Source of the DNA: Hyphomicrobiales bacterium
Lineage (GTDB): Bacteria; Pseudomonadota; Alphaproteobacteria; Rhizobiales; Beijerinckiaceae
DNA: 64,000 nt
Assembly (NCBI GenBank): GCA_028290285.1
Contig: JAQGKD010000069.1
Span: 1 to 64,000, forward strand
Reading direction: 5' to 3'
Part shown: positions 51,729 through 59,543 of the stretch, in pieces
Layout: each line of letters starts with the position of its first letter
Numbering within the stretch: the first letter of the stretch is position 1
Made by a program: the position numbers and the translations under genes
The notes under the pieces: model-generated
What the model was told of the DNA's origin: nothing
Databases searched by the model: none
Seen by the model: the letters and a program-made list of their open reading frames with translations, nothing else

Positions 51729-52697
51729 ATGACCATCAGGAAGATCGCGCTCGAAGAACATTTCATGGCGCCCGATTTCATCGACTACTGGGCCTCGACC
51801 TTCGTCAACATCAGCCCCGATCTCTCGGGCAAGGCGCTGGTCGCCCTCTCTGATTTCGGCGATCGCCGGCTCGACGAGATGGACCGCCACGGCATCGAAT
51901 TCGCGGTGCTCGCACTGGCGGGCCCTGGTGTGCAGATCGAGCGCGACGAAGCCCTCGCCATCCGCCGCGCCAGGGAAGTGAACGATTTTCTGGGCGCCGA
52001 GATCGCAAAGCAGCCCAAGCGCTATGGCGGGCTTGCCCATATCGCCATGCAGAACCCGAAGCAGGCGGCCGATGAACTCGAACGCTGCGTGACCCAGCTC
52101 GGCTTCTCCGGCGCCATGGTCAACGGCTCGACCAATGGCGTCTATCTGGACCATGACAGCAACGAGGTCTTCTGGGAGCGCGCGGCGGCGCTGGGCGCGC
52201 CGCTCTACATCCACCCGAACAATCCCGTGGACACGCCGGCAATGTACGACGGCCATTCCGAACTCTGGGGTCCCGTGTGGAGCTGGGGCGTCGAGACGGC
52301 GACGCATGCCCTCCGCCTCGTCTTCTCCGGCGTGTTCGAGCGCCATCCGGGCGCGACGCTGATCCTCGGGCATATGGGCGAGGCGATCCCGTTCCAGCTC
52401 TGGCGCCTCGACAGCCGCTGGGAAATCGCCAACCGCAAGGGCCGCACGCTGAAGAAGCCGCCGAGCGCCTATATCCGCGACAACGTCGTGGTGACAACCT
52501 CGGGCGTCTGCTCCGCCGAGCCACTGCACTGCGCGCTTTCAGCACTGGGGCCCGACAAAGTGATGTTCTCTGCCGACTATCCTTTCGAGCGCACGCAGGA
52601 AGCCGCCCATTTCATTGAAACCGTGGACATTTCCGAGGACGTCCGCTCCCAGGTCGGCTGGGAGAATGCAAAACGGATTCTGAAACTCGACATCTGA
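51729..52697 (+). CDS. Amidohydrolase-2 decarboxylase, gamma-resorcylate decarboxylase-like
   Basis: 322 residues. The metal ligands of this non-oxidative decarboxylase subfamily are all seen: Glu9 and His11 in A-L-E-E-H-F, His162 (Y-I-H-P), His215 (L-G-H-M-G-E) and Asp283 (S-A-D-Y-P-F-E). The E-x-H start, rather than H-x-H, is typical of gamma-resorcylate and 2,3-dihydroxybenzoate decarboxylases. It probably removes CO2 from a dihydroxybenzoate, giving a resorcinol or catechol. If resorcinol, it would feed the hydroxyquinol branch encoded at 55.5 kb, although the hydroxylase is not in the window. Last gene of the TRAP operon. Confidence 0.88.
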   Translation: MTIRKIALEEHFMAPDFIDYWASTFVNISPDLSGKALVALSDFGDRRLDEMDRHGIEFAVLALAGPGVQIERDEALAIRRAREVNDFLGAEIAKQPKRYGGLAHIAMQNPKQAADELERCVTQLGFSGAMVNGSTNGVYLDHDSNEVFWERAAALGAPLYIHPNNPVDTPAMYDGHSELWGPVWSWGVETATHALRLVFSGVFERHPGATLILGHMGEAIPFQLWRLDSRWEIANRKGRTLKKPPSAYIRDNVVVTTSGVCSAEPLHCALSALGPDKVMFSADYPFERTQEAAHFIETVDISEDVRSQVGWENAKRILKLDI

Positions 52698-52846
52698 AGC
52701 CGGGGACGAGAGGCACGATTTTGCAACACCCTGCGGCGCATTTAACCTGAGGCGGCGCTGTTTGTTGCAGCGCCCTCACGGCTCACCTAGAGTTTCAGCA
52801 CTGGTGGAGCCTCCTTCCACCCGCGCCGACATTCAGGATACCATTC

Positions 52847-53212
52847 ATGCGCAAGCTGCTCTTCATCACCTCGGTAGTCGCCGCCACTCTCGCGTCCAGC
52901 CTCGCACTCGCCGAAAGCAAGCAGGACTTCCAGATCGTCAATTCGACCGGCTACCAGATCGACGAGGTCTATGTCAGCCCGGCCGACGCCGACAAGTACG
53001 GCGACGACATTCTCGACGACGATGCCGTTCCGGATGGCGGCACGGTCAACGTCCACTTCAGCGGTGGTGGCGGCGCCTGCAAGTTCGACATCAAGGTCGT
53101 CTACGAAGACGAGGACGAAGCCGAATTCCACAACGTCAATCTCTGCAGCATCAGCAAGGTGACCCTGTTCTGGGATCGCAAGGCCGGCACCACCCGCGCC
53201 GTCGCCGATTGA
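52847..53212 (+). CDS. Small acidic exported protein, unrecognised
   Basis: A 121-residue protein with a clear Sec signal peptide (about 1-22, ending A-L-A). The mature part is short, beta-rich and strongly acidic (D-D-I-L-D-D-D and Y-E-D-E-D-E-A-E). It has two Cys residues (G-G-A-C-K and N-L-C-S) that could form a disulfide, and an aromatic end V-T-L-F-W-D. Probably periplasmic; acidic clusters would suit cation binding. No family is recognised. It stands alone, with a terminator hairpin after it. Confidence 0.8.
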   Translation: MRKLLFITSVVAATLASSLALAESKQDFQIVNSTGYQIDEVYVSPADADKYGDDILDDDAVPDGGTVNVHFSGGGGACKFDIKVVYEDEDEAEFHNVNLCSISKVTLFWDRKAGTTRAVAD

Positions 53213-53225
53213 TCCTCTGCCAATC

Positions 53226-53252
53226 GAGCGAGCGGGCCTGGCCCGCTCGCTC
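53226..53252 (+). terminator. Terminator-like hairpin
   Basis: A perfect 12-bp stem (GAGCGAGCGGGC/GCCCGCTCGCTC) with a CTG loop, 13 bp after the small exported protein stop. No strong T-run follows. Confidence 0.7.
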
Positions 53253-53355
53253 TACTCCGATCGCCTTTCGCTCATTTGCCTAAAACTTCGGAGCCGGCCT
53301 AAGATCTCATCCCAAGAGACCCGGAACAGGGCTCACCACGGGAGAGAGCAGTCCG

Positions 53356-54411
53356 ATGAGATCGACGCAGGTCGTGGCGAGCTTCACTCTCGCGCTATTC
53401 GCCGCCCTTTCCCTGAACCTCCGCCCCGCAACAGCGCAGGCGTCCCGCGTCGCAGAGATCGCCGGCTATTCCAGCGCCGACCGCACGGACCGGCTCATCG
53501 CGGGGGCCAAGAAAGAGGGGTCGCTCACCCTTTACACGTCCCACACCGTCGCCGACATGGGCTTGCTGAAGTCCGCCTTCGAGGCCAAATACGGCGTGAA
53601 GATCAATGTCTGGCGGTCTAATTCCGAAGACATCATCCAGCGCACGACGACCGAATATCGCGGCGGCCGCTTCGAGGTCGATGCCTTCGAGACCGACCAG
53701 TCCGGGCTGGAAGCCCTGCATCGTGAAAAAATCCTGCAGCGCGTGAACTCGCCGGTCATCGCTGATCTGGTACCGCAAGCCTCTGCCCCGGGCGACTGGC
53801 TTGGCACACGCCTCCAGATCATCACGGCGGCCGTCAATACGCAGGCCATTCCGAAAGTCGACTGGCCGAAGACCTACGAAGATCTCTTGGACCCCAAGTT
53901 CAAGGGCAAGCTCGCCGTCGAGGCGGGCGACTCCGATTGGTTCGCAACCATCGTGACCGCCATGGGCGAAGAAAAAGGGCTGAAGCTCTTCCGGGACATC
54001 GTCGCGAAAAACGGCGTGTCGATTCGCAAGGGCCACACCCTGCTCGCCACGCTGGTGTCGGCCGGCGAAGTGCCGTTCGCGATCACCACCTACCTCTTCA
54101 AGCTCGAACAGATGCAGAAATCAGGCGCACCCATCGCGCCGGTCATCCTGAACCCCGCCGTCGCGCGCGTAAACGGCGTCGGACTGGCCGCCTCCGCCCC
54201 ACATCCTCACGCAGCCATCCTGTTCATGGACTGGCTGCTGAGCGACGGCCAGGCCATCCTCGCCGCGAACGAATTCTTTGCAACAAATGTGAAATACGCA
54301 CACACCCCGCCGGGGCTGAAGCTCGAATTCGTCAACGCGGCCGAGCAGGTCGACCAGGGCCCGAAATGGCAGAAGCTGTTCGACGAGACCTTCGGCAAGA
54401 AAGGCCGATGA
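53356..54411 (+). CDS. ABC-type extracellular solute-binding protein (AfuA/family 1-like)
   Basis: 351 residues with a signal peptide (about 1-28, ends A-T-A-Q-A). The mature sequence has A-K-K-E-G-S-L-T-L-Y-T-S-H and F-E-A-K-Y-G-V-K-I-N-V-W-R-S, the pattern of ferric/thiamine/phosphonate-type binding proteins (PBP2, AfuA group). No permease or ATPase follows; the next gene is a LacI regulator on the other strand whose stop abuts this one. It is therefore an orphan binding protein. Ligand unknown. Confidence 0.9.
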   Translation: MRSTQVVASFTLALFAALSLNLRPATAQASRVAEIAGYSSADRTDRLIAGAKKEGSLTLYTSHTVADMGLLKSAFEAKYGVKINVWRSNSEDIIQRTTTEYRGGRFEVDAFETDQSGLEALHREKILQRVNSPVIADLVPQASAPGDWLGTRLQIITAAVNTQAIPKVDWPKTYEDLLDPKFKGKLAVEAGDSDWFATIVTAMGEEKGLKLFRDIVAKNGVSIRKGHTLLATLVSAGEVPFAITTYLFKLEQMQKSGAPIAPVILNPAVARVNGVGLAASAPHPHAAILFMDWLLSDGQAILAANEFFATNVKYAHTPPGLKLEFVNAAEQVDQGPKWQKLFDETFGKKGR

Positions 54412-55443
54412 CTAGCCTTGCCGGGGCGCGGCGGTGGACGCCCGCAGCACCAGCTCGGGCTCGGTGACAATGCGCTCCGGGAGGGATCCCGGCGCTTCGA
54501 TCTCGCGCACGAGAAGTCTCGCCGCCTCTTCGCCCATGCGCAGGTGCGAGATACGGATCGTCGTCAGCGGCGGTTCAACCATGTCGACGAGCGGCATGTC
54601 GTTGTGGCCGACAATGGACATGTCACGCGGGCAGACGAGCCCGCGCGACGCGCAGGCGCGATAGGCGCCCAGCGCCAGAAGGTCGTTGGCGGCGGCAATC
54701 GCCGTCACGTCGTAACGCGCCATCAATTCGAGGGCGGCGATCTCGCCCGCCTCACGCGTATAGGCGGAGGCAGCCACCCAGGCGTCTGCGGCCCCGATGC
54801 CCAGCTCCTCCACGCCAGCAATGAAGCCGGCGCGGCGCAAGGCTCCCGTCGAGAGATCCTGCGGCCCCGCCAGATGCCCGATCCGCCTGTGCCCCAGCGA
54901 GGCAAGATGCCGGACGGCGAGAACGATGCCCGCGCGATCGTCCGAAACCACGGCGGAAGCACGCTGACTCTCCTCAGCGCGGTTGACGAGCACGGTCGGC
55001 GTTCCCGCCGAGAGGCAGGCCCCCAGCACCGGATCGTTCTGGCGAGCGGTCGCCAGGATCAGCCCGTCCACGCGGCGCTCCATCAATTCCTCGACGAGCC
55101 GCATCTGTTCCGCCTCGCCCTGTCCCGCATTGACGAGCAGCGCGGAATATCCCGAGGCGGCCAGCGCACTCTCGATGCCGCGAAGGATGGGACCGAACAC
55201 CGGATTGGCGATGTCGGGGACGATGACGCCGACCAGACGCGAGCGGCCTGTGCGCAGGCTCGCGGCCAGCGCATCGCGCCGGTAACCCAGCCGTCGCGCA
55301 GTCTCCACGATGCGCCCCGCGACATCGCCTGCCACCAGATGCCGGGTCGCCGGATTGAGCGCCCGCGAGGCCGTCGAACGATGCACGCCCGCGGCATCGG
55401 CCACGGCCTGAAGATTGGGAGGGATGCGCGAATGGTCGGTCAC
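54412..55443 (-). CDS. LacI-family transcriptional regulator
   Basis: 343 residues from the GTG at 55443; an ATG 17 codons upstream (55494) would place the N-terminus inside an operator and is less likely. The helix-turn-helix (about 9-35) is L-Q-A-V-A-D-A-A-G-V-H-R-S-T-A-S-R-A-L. The ligand-binding domain has V-G-V-I-V-P-D-I-A-N-P-V-F-G-P and V-D-G-L-I-L-A-T. It diverges from the dioxygenase operon, with two perfect palindromes between them, so it most likely represses that operon and itself. The inducer is probably an aromatic or its breakdown product. Confidence 0.95.
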   Translation of the reverse strand: MTDHSRIPPNLQAVADAAGVHRSTASRALNPATRHLVAGDVAGRIVETARRLGYRRDALAASLRTGRSRLVGVIVPDIANPVFGPILRGIESALAASGYSALLVNAGQGEAEQMRLVEELMERRVDGLILATARQNDPVLGACLSAGTPTVLVNRAEESQRASAVVSDDRAGIVLAVRHLASLGHRRIGHLAGPQDLSTGALRRAGFIAGVEELGIGAADAWVAASAYTREAGEIAALELMARYDVTAIAAANDLLALGAYRACASRGLVCPRDMSIVGHNDMPLVDMVEPPLTTIRISHLRMGEEAARLLVREIEAPGSLPERIVTEPELVLRASTAAPRQG

Positions 55444-55484
55444 GAGAGAGGTCCTTGGGCTTGGGCGCACCTTAAACCAGCCGG

Positions 55485-55530
55485 TTGACATCATGCAATC
55501 GATTGCAGAGTATCACTGCAATCGATTGCA
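55485..55530 (+). promoter_or_regulatory. Promoter with two LacI-type operators
   Basis: TTGACA lies at 55485-55490, with a possible -10 near 55509-55514. The identical perfect palindrome TGCAATCGATTGCA occurs twice, at 55494-55507 and 55517-55530, centres 23 bp apart. One copy lies in the -35/-10 spacer and the other just after the -10, ideal for repression of the plus-strand operon. The arrangement matches LacI/GalR operators. Confidence 0.88.
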
Positions 55531-55543
55531 GGGAGGCAATCCC

Positions 55544-56437
55544 ATGATTATTGAAAACGAAGCCGGGGTCACGCCGGCCGTTCTCGCCACCATGTCCAGC
55601 ACTGACGACGCACGTTTGCGCGTCATCATGGATGCGCTGGTGCGTCACGCTCATGCCTTCGCGCGCGAAGTCGCCCTGACGGAGCCGGAGTTCGAACTCG
55701 GCATCGAGTTCCTCAACCGCATCGGACAGGCGACCAACGACAGCCACAACGAGGCCATCCTGTTCTCGGACGCGATCGGCTTCTCGACGCTGGTCTGCCT
55801 TCTCAACAACGGCCGCAACGGCGCTACCGAAACCGCATCGGCCCTGCTCGGCCCGTTCTGGCGCATGAACTCGCCACGCACGGAAAGCGGCGGCACGCTG
55901 GTGCGCTCGCCCACGCCGGGTCCAACGCTGTTTGCGAACTGCCAGATCCGCGATCCCGCAGGCAAGCCGCTTGCCGGAGTCGAGGTCGACGTCTGGCATT
56001 CCTCGCCCGTCGGTCTCTATGAGAATCAGGACGAGAGCCAGGCCGACATGAACCTGCGCGGCAAGTTCACGAGCGACGCGGAGGGGCGCTTCTCATTCCG
56101 CTCGGTGAAGCCCGCCGGTTATCCCGTGCCGGTCGATGGACCCGTGGGCGACATGCTGCGCGCGCAGAACCGCCCGCATTACCGCCCCGCGCATCTGCAC
56201 TTCCTCGCCTTCAAGCCGGGGTTCAAGACGCTGGTCACGCAGGTCTTCGTCGATGACGACGAGCATCTGGAACAGGACGTGGTGTTCGGCGTCACGCGCG
56301 CGCTCGTCGGCAATTACCAGCGCCACGACTCGGGCGCGCCGCCCGCCAGCGACGTGGCAGGCCCATGGTACTCGCTCGACTACACATTCGTGATGGAGCC
56401 CGGCGAGGCCAAGCTGCCGCGCCCGCCCATCAAGTAA
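55544..56437 (+). CDS. Intradiol dioxygenase, hydroxyquinol 1,2-dioxygenase-like
   Basis: 297 residues from the ATG at 55544, with GGGAGG just upstream (55531-55536). The non-haem Fe(III) ligands are Tyr159 (L-Y-E-N-Q-D), Tyr193 (G-Y-P-V-P), His217 and His219 (R-P-A-H-L-H-F). The N-terminal linker domain and size fit the catechol/hydroxyquinol group. The P-V-G-L-Y-E-N-Q-D and M-N-L-R-G-K-F segments favour hydroxyquinol. It would cleave 1,2,4-trihydroxybenzene to maleylacetate. First gene of the LacI-controlled operon. The exact substrate is inferred. Confidence 0.92.
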   Translation: MIIENEAGVTPAVLATMSSTDDARLRVIMDALVRHAHAFAREVALTEPEFELGIEFLNRIGQATNDSHNEAILFSDAIGFSTLVCLLNNGRNGATETASALLGPFWRMNSPRTESGGTLVRSPTPGPTLFANCQIRDPAGKPLAGVEVDVWHSSPVGLYENQDESQADMNLRGKFTSDAEGRFSFRSVKPAGYPVPVDGPVGDMLRAQNRPHYRPAHLHFLAFKPGFKTLVTQVFVDDDEHLEQDVVFGVTRALVGNYQRHDSGAPPASDVAGPWYSLDYTFVMEPGEAKLPRPPIK

Positions 56438-56458
56438 TTTCGGAGACTGAGCACGCAC

Positions 56459-57220
56459 ATGACCTATCCACTTTCGCAGCAAGGCAAGGTCGTTCTCGTC
56501 GTCGGTGGCGCGGGCGGAGTCGGCAAGGCAACGGCCCGCATGTTTGCAGAGGCCGGGGCTCATGTCGTCATCACGCATCGCGCCGGCGCCGACAAGGCGC
56601 AGGACGCGGCGGCTCTTCTTCCGACCTTCGCCGGTAAAAACCACGCTGCCCTGCTCGCTGATGTGGCTGACACGCAGACAATTCTCGCCTTGCGCGACGA
56701 GATCGAAAAGCGATATGGCCGCCTCGACGTGCTCGTCAACACGGCTGGTTTCACCAAGCCTGTTCCCCACGCCGACCTCGACGCGCTCGACGACGAACTC
56801 ATCGACGAGATGTTTCGCGTCAACTGGCGCGGACAATTCGCGACCGTGCGCACTTTCGCGCCGCTGCTGAAGGCGAGCGGCGATGGCCTTATCGTCTCCA
56901 TTTCCTCCATCGCAGCGCTGAACGGCAACGGCTCGAGCATCGCCTACGGCGCGGTGAAGGCCGGCATCGACGTCATGACGAAATCGCTCGCCCGCGCGCT
57001 GGCGCCACAGGTGCGTGTGCTGGGCGTCGCGCCCGGTGTCGTCGATACCGGCTTCGTGGCCGGTCGCGGCGCAGAGTTCAACGCCAAGACTGCGGCGACA
57101 ACGCCGCTGAAGCGCGTGGCGAGCCCGGAAGATGTCGCAGCCGCCGTCTTCGCCTGCGCCACCTACCTCGGCTATTCCACCGGCACGACGCTCGTCGTCG
57201 ACGGCGGCCGGGCCCTTTAG
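56459..57220 (+). CDS. SDR-family oxidoreductase (operon B)
   Basis: 253 residues. Cofactor loop V-G-G-A-G-G-V-G-K-A (about 15-24); active-site S-I-S-S-I-A and Y-G-A-V-K; end T-T-L-V-V-D-G-G. Classical short-chain dehydrogenase, likely NAD(P)-dependent. It follows the dioxygenase by 21 bp and precedes BKACE copy B by 11 bp. It could oxidise or reduce a hydroxy/keto intermediate of the same pathway. Not closely similar to the operon A SDR by eye. Confidence 0.94.
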   Translation: MTYPLSQQGKVVLVVGGAGGVGKATARMFAEAGAHVVITHRAGADKAQDAAALLPTFAGKNHAALLADVADTQTILALRDEIEKRYGRLDVLVNTAGFTKPVPHADLDALDDELIDEMFRVNWRGQFATVRTFAPLLKASGDGLIVSISSIAALNGNGSSIAYGAVKAGIDVMTKSLARALAPQVRVLGVAPGVVDTGFVAGRGAEFNAKTAATTPLKRVASPEDVAAAVFACATYLGYSTGTTLVVDGGRAL

Positions 57221-57231
57221 GAGAGACGAAG

Positions 57232-58116
57232 ATGCGTCGCCCTCTGGACAAAGTCTTTATCACCTGCGCCGTCACGGGAAACCTGACGCTGCCCGAACAG
57301 ACGCCCCATCTGCCGATCACACCCGAAGAAATCGCTGACGCCTGTCTGGGCGCGGCGGAAGCGGGCGCGGCCATCGTGCACATTCACGTGCGCGAGCCCG
57401 GCACCGGCAAGCCGTCGATGGAAATCGGCTATTATCAGGACGTCGTCGCCCGCATCCGTGCGAAGAACAGCGCCGTCATCCTCAACATCACGACCGGCCC
57501 CGGCGGCCGCTTCGTGCCCTCGCACGACGACCCGAAGATCGCCGGTCCCGGCACGACCCTGCTCGCACCTGAAAAGCGCGTCGAGCATATCGCGCTGCTG
57601 AAGCCCGAAATCTGCACGCTCGACCTCAACACCATGAACTCGGGCGGACAGGTCGTCATCAACACCCCGCAGAACGTGCGCCGCATGGCCAGGGTCATCC
57701 GAGAGGCCGGCGTCCGCCCGGAAATTGAATTGTTCGACTCGGGCGACATCGCGCTCCTGCACGATCTCATCAAGGACGGCACGCTGGAGCCATCTCCCCT
57801 GTGCTCCTTCGTCATGGGCGTCGCCTACGGTTTCCAGCCGAGCCCCGAGACGGTTCTCTACGCCCGCAATCTCCTGCCCCCGGGCGCCACCTTCACCGCA
57901 ATCGGCATCGGACGGCACGCTTTCACCTCCGTCGCGCAGTCCTACCTCGCAGGCGGGCATGTGCGCGTGGGCATCGAAGACGGCGTCTATCTGTCGCGCG
58001 GCGTGCTGGCTGAATCGAACGCCGTGCTCGTCGAAAAGGCCCGCCGCATGATCGAGGATCTCGGCGGCCAGATCGCCACGCCCGACGAGGCGCGCGCGAC
58101 GATCGGCCTTTCATGA
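57232..58116 (+). CDS. BKACE-family beta-keto acid cleavage enzyme (copy B)
   Basis: 294 residues. V-F-I-T-C-A-V-T-G-N near the start, Zn-binding H-I-H-V-R-E-P, L-N-I-T-T-G-P-G-G-R, S-H-D-D-P. Same family as 41691-42629 but a different subgroup (R-E-P rather than R-D-P, shorter loops). It converts a beta-keto acid plus acetyl-CoA into acetoacetate plus an acyl-CoA. In this operon the plausible keto acid is 3-oxoadipate, derived from maleylacetate, which would yield succinyl-CoA. That is inference from context. Overlaps the next gene by 4 bp. Confidence 0.93.
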   Translation: MRRPLDKVFITCAVTGNLTLPEQTPHLPITPEEIADACLGAAEAGAAIVHIHVREPGTGKPSMEIGYYQDVVARIRAKNSAVILNITTGPGGRFVPSHDDPKIAGPGTTLLAPEKRVEHIALLKPEICTLDLNTMNSGGQVVINTPQNVRRMARVIREAGVRPEIELFDSGDIALLHDLIKDGTLEPSPLCSFVMGVAYGFQPSPETVLYARNLLPPGATFTAIGIGRHAFTSVAQSYLAGGHVRVGIEDGVYLSRGVLAESNAVLVEKARRMIEDLGGQIATPDEARATIGLS

Positions 58117-59168
58117 CCCATATTTCGGAGCCCCTGATGTCTCTTGCACAAACCCACACTGAAAAGGTAAGCGGCCAGGTCGAGGCGACGTGCCTGCGTC
58201 TTCACGCCAAGGCGGTCGATGCCAGCCATGTCACGCCGACCGTCGAGAAAATGACGCTCATCCGCAGCCGGCCCGAAGACGTGATCGTCGAGTTGCGCGC
58301 GGCCGCCGTGAACCCGTCGGACGTGAAAGCCGCCATCGGCATGATGCCCTATGCGATTTTCCCGCGCACGCCGGGCCGCGATTTCGCAGGCGTCGTGATC
58401 GAGGGACCCGCCGAATGGATGGGCGCGGAAGTCTTCGGCTCGTCGGGCGATCTCGGCATCCGCCGCGACGGCACGCATGCCACTCATCTCGTGGTCGAAG
58501 CGGACGCGCTTGTACGCAAACCCGCCAATATCTCGATCTTCGAGGCGGCCGGCATCGGTGTTCCCTTCGTCACCGCCATTGAAGGCTTTCGCCGCGCGGG
58601 AATGCCCAAGCCCGGCGAAACCGTTCTCGTCATGGGCGTCAATGGCAAGGTCGGGCAGGCCGCAGCCCAGATTGCGGCATGGCAGGGCGCGCGCGTCATC
58701 GGAGTCGTGCGCCGGGCCGAGCCCTATGCGGGCTTTGCCTCCGCCCCCGTCGAGATCGTCGATGCCTCCGCCGGAGACGTGGCAGCCAAGGTTCGCGACA
58801 TGACCGGCGGCAAGGGCGCGGACATCGTCTTCAACACCGTGGGCGATCCCTATTTCCAGGATGCGCACAAGGCGCTCGCGCTCATGGGCCGCCAGATCCT
58901 GATCTCGGCGATCGACAAGATCGTGCAGTTCAACATTTTTGAATTCTACCGGGGCCGTCACACCTATGTCGGCATAGACTCGCTCGCGCTCTCGTCGGTG
59001 GCGACCGGCGGAGTGCTGCGCGAACTCGCGCCGGGTTTTGCGAGCGGCCACCTGAAGCCCTTCCCCATCGTTGACAGCGCGATCTTTCCGCTGTCGGCTG
59101 CGGCGCAGGCCTATGTCGCCGTCATGGGCTCCGCGCGCGACCGCGTGCTTCTCGATCCCACGAGGTAG
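58113..59168 (+). CDS. MDR-family (quinone-oxidoreductase-like) reductase
   Basis: 351 residues from the overlapping ATG (58137 also possible). Medium-chain reductase fold: A-A-A-V-N-P-S-D-V-K, G-R-D-F-A-G-V-V, cofactor loop V-M-G-V-N-G-K-V-G-Q-A-A, and A-D-I-V-F-N-T-V-G. The zinc-binding Cys residues are absent, as in zinc-free enoyl or quinone reductases. It could reduce a conjugated C=C bond, for example in maleylacetate, replacing the classical iron-type maleylacetate reductase, which is not seen in the window. Substrate unproven. Confidence 0.88.
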   Translation: MTHISEPLMSLAQTHTEKVSGQVEATCLRLHAKAVDASHVTPTVEKMTLIRSRPEDVIVELRAAAVNPSDVKAAIGMMPYAIFPRTPGRDFAGVVIEGPAEWMGAEVFGSSGDLGIRRDGTHATHLVVEADALVRKPANISIFEAAGIGVPFVTAIEGFRRAGMPKPGETVLVMGVNGKVGQAAAQIAAWQGARVIGVVRRAEPYAGFASAPVEIVDASAGDVAAKVRDMTGGKGADIVFNTVGDPYFQDAHKALALMGRQILISAIDKIVQFNIFEFYRGRHTYVGIDSLALSSVATGGVLRELAPGFASGHLKPFPIVDSAIFPLSAAAQAYVAVMGSARDRVLLDPTR

Positions 59169-59171
59169 GCC

Positions 59172-59522
59172 ATGCACGTCACGCGTTTCGACGAGGCCCA
59201 GCCCTACTTTCCACCAGCGCATTTCGACATGCGCTGCCTGCGCCTGCAGGGGCGCGAAGCCGGTCCCTCGGACCAGCTCTGGCTCGGCATGTCGCAGATC
59301 CTTCCGGGCGGGCGCACCGATGCCGATGCCTCGCCCATCGAGAAAATCTATTTTGTCGTCGAGGGTCACCTCACGATTGAAACGCCTGAAGGAGAGACGG
59401 TGCTGAAGCCGCTCGACTCCTGCCGCATCGCGCCCGGAGAATCCCGTGCGCTCATGAACAAGACCAACAAGCCTGTCATGGTGCTGCTCGCCATGCCGCT
59501 AGAGCCCAAAAGGGCCGCTTGA
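59172..59522 (+). CDS. Small cupin without metal His motif (operon B)
   Basis: 116 residues, a paralogue of 44386-44736. Shared features are identical length, S-Q/H-I-L-P-G-G, D-A-S-P-I-E-K, L/M-D-S-C and the G-E-S/V-R-x-x-x-N-K/R-T-N segment. Again the H-x-H metal pair is replaced. Both copies travel with a BKACE and an SDR, so the cupin probably serves a common step or binds a common intermediate. Three bp after the reductase gene. Confidence 0.88.
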   Translation: MHVTRFDEAQPYFPPAHFDMRCLRLQGREAGPSDQLWLGMSQILPGGRTDADASPIEKIYFVVEGHLTIETPEGETVLKPLDSCRIAPGESRALMNKTNKPVMVLLAMPLEPKRAA

Positions 59523-59543
59523 TCACAACACGGGAGAAACGTC

